Below are positions 27,413 through 33,882 of a DNA stretch of 33,882 nt, piece after piece (position 1 is the stretch's first letter; every line of letters starts with the position of its first letter). Origin of the DNA: Candidatus Muproteobacteria bacterium RIFCSPHIGHO2_12_FULL_60_33 (GTDB lineage: Bacteria; Pseudomonadota; Gammaproteobacteria; Acidiferrobacterales; Sulfurifustaceae); NCBI GenBank assembly GCA_001785195.1, contig MFTB01000019.1:1-33882 (forward strand). Reading direction: 5' to 3'. Under the pieces are notes generated by a model. That model saw nothing but the letters and a program-made list of their open reading frames with translations. It had not been told where the DNA came from and made no database searches. The translations under genes were made by a program, and so were the position numbers.

Positions 27413-27426
27413 TATTTTTTCATCTC

Positions 27427-28377
27427 ATGAATTTGATCTTCGCTGGCACGCCGCAATTTGCGGTTCCCGCGCTCGAGGCGCTGCTGCGCGCCGGCCACAC
27501 GGTTCGCGCCGTGTACACCCAGCCGGACCGCCCCGCCGGCCGCGGGCGCAAACTCGCCACCAGTCCGGTGAAGCAGTGCGCGCAAACCCATGGCATTGAA
27601 ATCCGCCAGCCGGAGAAAATCTCCGGTGAGGAAAAAATTCTTCGCGATGATGCGCCGGAGGCGATGATTGTCATCGCCTATGGCCTGTTGTTGCCGCCCG
27701 CCGTGCTCGCCAGTCCCCGTCATGGCTGTATCAATGTGCACGCCTCGCTGCTGCCGCGCTGGCGCGGGCCCGCGCCCATCCCGCGCGCGATCGAGGCCGG
27801 CGATACGGTGACCGGCGTCAGCATCATGCAGATGGAGGCCGGCCTCGACACCGGGCCGGTGCTGGCAGAAGCTCGAACACCCGTTCATGAAACCGACACG
27901 GCGCAGACACTGCACGATCGTCTGGCGCAGCTCGGCGCGGAGACGCTGATTGCCACGCTCGAACGTTTGGCGCGTGGCGCCATCACTCCACAATCGCAAG
28001 ACCCATCAGGCGCCTGCTATGCCAGAAAATTGCGCAAGGAGGAATCGCCCCTCGACTGGACCCAGCCCGCCATGGTGTTGCATCGCAAGATACGCGCGCT
28101 TAATCCGTGGCCGGTGGCGAGCACCACCTGGCGTGGGAAAACCCTGCGGCTGTGGGAGGTGGGGCCGCTGGAGGCGCGCCGCGCCGCAGGCGCGCCGGGC
28201 GCGATCGTGCAGGCCGATACCGCCGGTATTCGCGTGCAGACCGGCGATGGCGTGCTGACGCTCACGCGCCTGCAGGCAGAGGGCGGGAAAATCCTGGCGG
28301 CCGGTGATTTTCTGAATGGCCATAAACTGGCGGCCGGCGACCGGCTGGGCGATGAAGCAAGCACCCCAAGCCGCTAA
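27427..28377 (+). CDS. fmt: methionyl-tRNA formyltransferase
   Basis: MNLIFAGTPQFAVPALEAL, INVHASLLPRWRGPAPIPRAIEAGDTVTGVSIMQMEAGLDTGPVL. Confidence 0.97.
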   Translation: MNLIFAGTPQFAVPALEALLRAGHTVRAVYTQPDRPAGRGRKLATSPVKQCAQTHGIEIRQPEKISGEEKILRDDAPEAMIVIAYGLLLPPAVLASPRHGCINVHASLLPRWRGPAPIPRAIEAGDTVTGVSIMQMEAGLDTGPVLAEARTPVHETDTAQTLHDRLAQLGAETLIATLERLARGAITPQSQDPSGACYARKLRKEESPLDWTQPAMVLHRKIRALNPWPVASTTWRGKTLRLWEVGPLEARRAAGAPGAIVQADTAGIRVQTGDGVLTLTRLQAEGGKILAAGDFLNGHKLAAGDRLGDEASTPSR

Positions 28378-29695
28378 GCGCGCTGGCACGCGGATCAATC
28401 CGCGTGCGCTGGCGGCGCAGGTGGTGGATGAGGTCGTTGTGCGCGCGCGCTATCTCGATGCGGCATTGACCGAAACACTCGCTGCCCTGCCACGCGCACA
28501 GGCGCGCGATGCCGCGCTGGTCCAGGAAATGAGCTACGGCACCTTGCGCTGGTTCGACCAGCTCGCCGCCATCGCCGCGTTGTTTCTGGACAAGCCGCTC
28601 AAGACCAAAGATCAGGATGTTTACGCGCTGCTGCTGGTCGGACTGTACCAGCTGCGGTACATGCGCGTGGCCAGACACGCCGCGGTGAAGGAAACGGTGG
28701 AGGCCACGGCCGCGCTGAAAAAACCCTGGGCAAAAAATCTGCTCAATGCCTGTCTGCGCGCCTCGCTGCGCGAGGAGGCGCGCGCGCAGGCGGCAATCAC
28801 CGCGAGCCCTGAGGCGGCCTTCAGTCACCCGGCGTGGCTGCTGGAGGAAATCAAACACCACTGGCCCGGGAACTGGGCGGCAATTTTGGTGGCCAACAAC
28901 GAGCGCCCGCCGCTGGCGCTGCGCGTCAATCGACTGCATCAATCGCGCGATCAGTATCTGGCGCGCCTGGCCCAGGCCGGCATCGCGGCCAGCGTGCATG
29001 CCTGCAGCGAAACCGCCGTGGTGCTGGACACACCCGTGGCCGTGAGTGAACTGCCCGGTTTCGCCGAAGGCGATGTCTCGGTGCAGGATGCGGCGGCGCA
29101 ACTCGCCGCGACGCTGCTCGACGCTCAACCCGGTGAACGCGTGCTCGACGCCTGTGCCGCGCCGGGCGGCAAGACCGGACACCTGCTCGAACATTCCGCG
29201 CTGGCCGAGCTGGTGGCGCTCGACCGGGAGCCGGCGCGGGTGAAATTGATAGAGGAGAATCTGACGCGGCTGGGCCTGTCGGCCAAGACCGTCATCGGCG
29301 ATGCCGCGAATCCAGCGCCGTGGTGGGACGGACGTCCGTTCGACCGGATACTCGCCGACGCGCCCTGTTCCGCCACCGGCGTGATTCGCCGCCATCCGGA
29401 CATCAAGATCCGCCGCCGGCCCGAGGATCTGCCGCGGCTGGTCGCCACGCAGGAACGCATTCTCGACGGCCTGTGGCCCTTGCTCAAACCCGGAGGTAAG
29501 CTTCTGTACGCAACCTGCTCGATCCTTCCGGTCGAAAACGAAAATCAGATGGCGGCCTTCCGGCGGCGTCATCCCGACGCCGCCGAGGATGTCCTGCCCA
29601 TGAGCGCGGGGCGGGCGCGGGCCATGGGAAGACAGATTCTGCCGGGCGAGGCCGGCATGGATGGATTTTATTATGCGAGACTCCGCAAGAATTAA
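28352..29695 (+). CDS. rsmB: 16S rRNA (cytosine967-C5)-methyltransferase
   Basis: VLDACAAPGGKTGHLLE, ILADAPCSATGVIRRHPDIK, LLYATCSILPVENE. Overlaps the fmt end. Confidence 0.96.
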   Translation: MKQAPQAAKRAGTRINPRALAAQVVDEVVVRARYLDAALTETLAALPRAQARDAALVQEMSYGTLRWFDQLAAIAALFLDKPLKTKDQDVYALLLVGLYQLRYMRVARHAAVKETVEATAALKKPWAKNLLNACLRASLREEARAQAAITASPEAAFSHPAWLLEEIKHHWPGNWAAILVANNERPPLALRVNRLHQSRDQYLARLAQAGIAASVHACSETAVVLDTPVAVSELPGFAEGDVSVQDAAAQLAATLLDAQPGERVLDACAAPGGKTGHLLEHSALAELVALDREPARVKLIEENLTRLGLSAKTVIGDAANPAPWWDGRPFDRILADAPCSATGVIRRHPDIKIRRRPEDLPRLVATQERILDGLWPLLKPGGKLLYATCSILPVENENQMAAFRRRHPDAAEDVLPMSAGRARAMGRQILPGEAGMDGFYYARLRKN

Positions 29696-30245
29696 CCGGC
29701 GCCGCTGGGCCGCGGCCGTGCTCGCGCTGGCCTGCTTCGGCGACGCCAGCGCCGACTTCAAGGTGACCGACGTGCAGCCGAAGTTCGTCGAACAGTCGCT
29801 GGTGCTCACCGGCAATCTTGAGCTGGGGTTGAACGCGAAAGTGGAAGAGGCGCTGTCCAAGGGCATCCCGCTCGAGGTCAATATCGATGTGCATCTGCTC
29901 CGGGAGCGCCGCTTCCTGTGGGACCGCAAGATCGCCTCCTGGACGCTGCACCGCCGCATTCAGTATCACGCGCTGTCCGGCCAGTATCTGGTCAGCACCG
30001 CGGAACCCGAATCTGAAACGGGCGAAAGCCTGCTGACGTTGCAAGAGGCGCTGAAACAACTGGGCTCGCTCAACGGCGTCACGCTGACACTGGAAGAGCC
30101 CGTGACACCGGACGCCGTCCATTCCGTGGACGTGCGCGTGAGTCTCGACATCGAGGCCCTGCCCACGCCCCTGCGGCCGCTGGCCTACACCTCGTTTACC
30201 TGGCATCTCAACAGCGGATGGAGCACGTGGAAAGTCACGCCCTGA
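29673..30245 (+). CDS. DUF4390 family protein
   Basis: Signal-like N-terminus, RRFLWDRKIASWTLHRRIQYHALSGQYLV. Lies between rsmB and ntrY. Confidence 0.8.
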   Translation: MRDSARINRRRWAAAVLALACFGDASADFKVTDVQPKFVEQSLVLTGNLELGLNAKVEEALSKGIPLEVNIDVHLLRERRFLWDRKIASWTLHRRIQYHALSGQYLVSTAEPESETGESLLTLQEALKQLGSLNGVTLTLEEPVTPDAVHSVDVRVSLDIEALPTPLRPLAYTSFTWHLNSGWSTWKVTP

Positions 30246-32559
30246 ACCGCACCGTCACCCGTTACGTCACCGGCGTCACGCCGCTGGCGGTGCTGTCGGT
30301 GCTGCTGATCGCCGCCTTCATCATGATGAACGCGGCGGCCCAGAACTCGGCGCTGTTCGGGCGGATGTATTCGGTCCTGCTGCTGGTCAACATCCTCGGC
30401 GTGGTGCTGCTGATCGCGTTGATCCTGCTCAACCTGTTTCATTTCGCGGAGCAGTACCGCGCGCGCGTCGTCGGCACGCGGCTGACCCTGCGGCTGCTGG
30501 TGATGTTCGTGGTGCTGGCGGTGGTGCCGGTCTCGGTGGTGTTCTACTTTTCCATCCAGGCGCTCAATCGCGGCATCGACAACTGGTTCGACGTGCGCAT
30601 CGAGCGCGCGCTCGACGACGCGCTGCTGCTCGGGCGCACCGCGCTCGACGCGCAGCGGCAGGACCTGGTGAAAAACGCCCAGGAGATTGCCGTGGAACTG
30701 GAAACCCTGCCGGTGCGGCAGAAAAGCGGCGCGCTGCGTTCGGAGCTGTCGATGCTGAACGCGCTGCGCGAACAGTACAACATCACCGAGCTGACGCTGT
30801 TCACCCAGGACCGCCAGATTCTCGCCTCCAGCAGCGAAGCCAATCTCGAGGCCGGCACGCTGGTGCCGGAGCGGCCGAGCGACGCCGTGATGGTTCAGGT
30901 GCGCCAGGGGCTGACCTATGCCAACCTCGACGCCATCAGCAAATCCGGCCTGCGGCTGCGCGTGGTGGTGCCGGTGCAGGCGCGCAACGTCAGCGCGCCG
31001 CTGCGCGTGCTGCAAGTGCTGCAGGCGCTGCCGCCGCGTTACGCCAAGCTGGGCGAGTCGGTGCAGTCGGCCTTCGCCGAATACGAGAAGCTCGTGTACC
31101 TGCGCGGGCCGCTCAAATTCGGTTTCACGCTGACACTGTCGCTGATCGCGCTGCTGACGCTGCTGATCGCGGTGTGGGCGGCGATCTTCTTCGCGCGCCG
31201 GCTGGCCACGCCCATCCGCGAGCTGGCCGAAGCCACGCACGCGGTGGCGCAAGGCGATTACCAGAAGCAGATTCCCGTCACCAGCCACGACGAGATCGGC
31301 ATCCTGGTCGAATCCTTCAACGACATGACGCGCCGCATCCACCGCGCGCAGCTGCAATCCAAGCGCAGCCAGCAGGAGGCCGAAATCCAGCGCGCCTATC
31401 TCGAAACCGTACTGGGCCACCTTTCCTCCGGCGTGCTGACCTTCAACCAGCGCCTGCTGCTGCGCACGCACAACCCGGCGGCGGGCCAGATACTTGGCAC
31501 CGACCTGCGCGCCGGCGAGCGCAAGCCGCTGGGTTGGCTCTCAGAAAAATACCCGGAACTTCAGCCGCTGATTGAAGCCGTGGAACAGGCCGCGACGGCG
31601 GGGCAGGACGAATGGCAGGTCCAGATCCAATTGTCGATCAACAATCATCGCCGCACCCTGATGCTGCGCGGAACCTCGCTGCCCTCCTGGCGCGAAAAGC
31701 GCGGCGGTTACGTCGTGGTGTTCGACGACATCACCACGCTCATCCAGGCGCAACGCGACGCCGCCTGGGGCGAGGTAGCGCGGCGCATGGCGCACGAGAT
31801 CAAGAACCCGCTCACGCCCATCCAGCTCTCCGCCGAACGCATCCGTCACAAGTACCTGCGTCAGGTGCCGGAGGAAGAACGTGACGCGCTCGAGCGCGCC
31901 ACGCGCACGATCATTGAGCAAGTCGATTCGCTCAAGTCCATGGTTAACGATTTCTCCGAATACGCGCGCTCGGCCCAGATGCATTCGCGCCCGGTGGATG
32001 TGAACGATCTCATCCGTGACGTGATCGAGCTCTACAAAAACACGCGCAGCACCGCTAAGGGCGTAGTGCCACTGCACGGCGCCAGTAAAGCCGGCAAGGG
32101 CAAGGCGTCTCGCGCCATCACGACCAGGCTCGATCTCGATACCGACCTGCCCCGCATCGTGGCCGACCCCGGCCGGCTGCGCCAGGTGCTGCACAACCTG
32201 CTGCTCAACGCGCGCGACGCGCTCGCCGCCACGCCCAAACCGGTGATCCATATCGGCACGCGCATGGTGGGGCAGGATAATCACCGTTTTGTTGAAATGA
32301 CGGTGCAGGACAACGGCCCGGGATTCCCGGAGGCATTACTGGCGCACCTGTACGAACCCTATGTCACCCACAAGGAAAAAGGCACCGGGCTCGGGCTCGC
32401 CATCGTCAAGCGCATCGTCGAGGAACACGGCGGCACCATCCGCGCCTATAACCTGAAGGAAGGCGGCGCCTGTGTCATCATCCGTCTTCCGGTCAACGCG
32501 GCGACGGGGTCGGCTGAATCAGCGGCGGTTTCCAAATCGGCGCGGGGAGAAAAGAAGGC

Positions 32560-32563
<4 letters not shown>
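30218..32563 (+). CDS. ntrY: NtrY-family sensor histidine kinase (TM-HAMP-PAS-HisKA-HATPase)
   Basis: RMAHEIKNPLTPIQLSAERIRHKY, LHNLLLNARDAL, NGPGFPEALLAHLYEPYVTHKEKGTGLGLAIVKRIVEEHGG. Confidence 0.93.

Positions 32564-33882
<1,319 letters not shown>

Overview
The window looks like a GC-rich gammaproteobacterial chromosome segment, mostly housekeeping. Contents in order: (1) three tandem c-di-GMP GGDEF-EAL genes, the first truncated by the window start; (2) a small membrane protein; (3) lpd-sucB-sucA on the minus strand; (4) dsbA-like, mpl, a membrane protein and a lipoprotein; (5) rnd, an unknown anchored protein, mltA and a TSUP permease; (6) topA-smg-dprA-LysM on the minus strand, divergent from def-fmt-rsmB-DUF4390-ntrY-ntrX on the plus strand, with ntrX truncated by the window end. 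The most unusual signal is small repeats. A 48-bp palindrome-containing element (called D here) sits in-frame three times, once in lpd and twice in sucB, each time adding an EKxxRDGAxxxxRMxK-like peptide. One sucB copy is itself interrupted, inside its hairpin loop, by a 42-bp element (F). F recurs at 33/35 nt identity in the rnd-downstream spacer. A possibly related element (E) lies in-frame in mpl and in mltA in opposite orientations. Spacers carry three further families of long inverted repeats built from 8-10 nt units: A (CAGGATTnA), B (CAGATGAACRC) and C (GGCGCRAAG). Some are nested, with C inside A and a D-like core inside B. Other points of interest are an NtrX-like regulator with degenerate GAFTGA and Walker B motifs, and an MHYT-PAS-GGDEF-EAL protein with a Met-rich loop and a degenerate EAL site. 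All alignments were done by eye; no searches were run.
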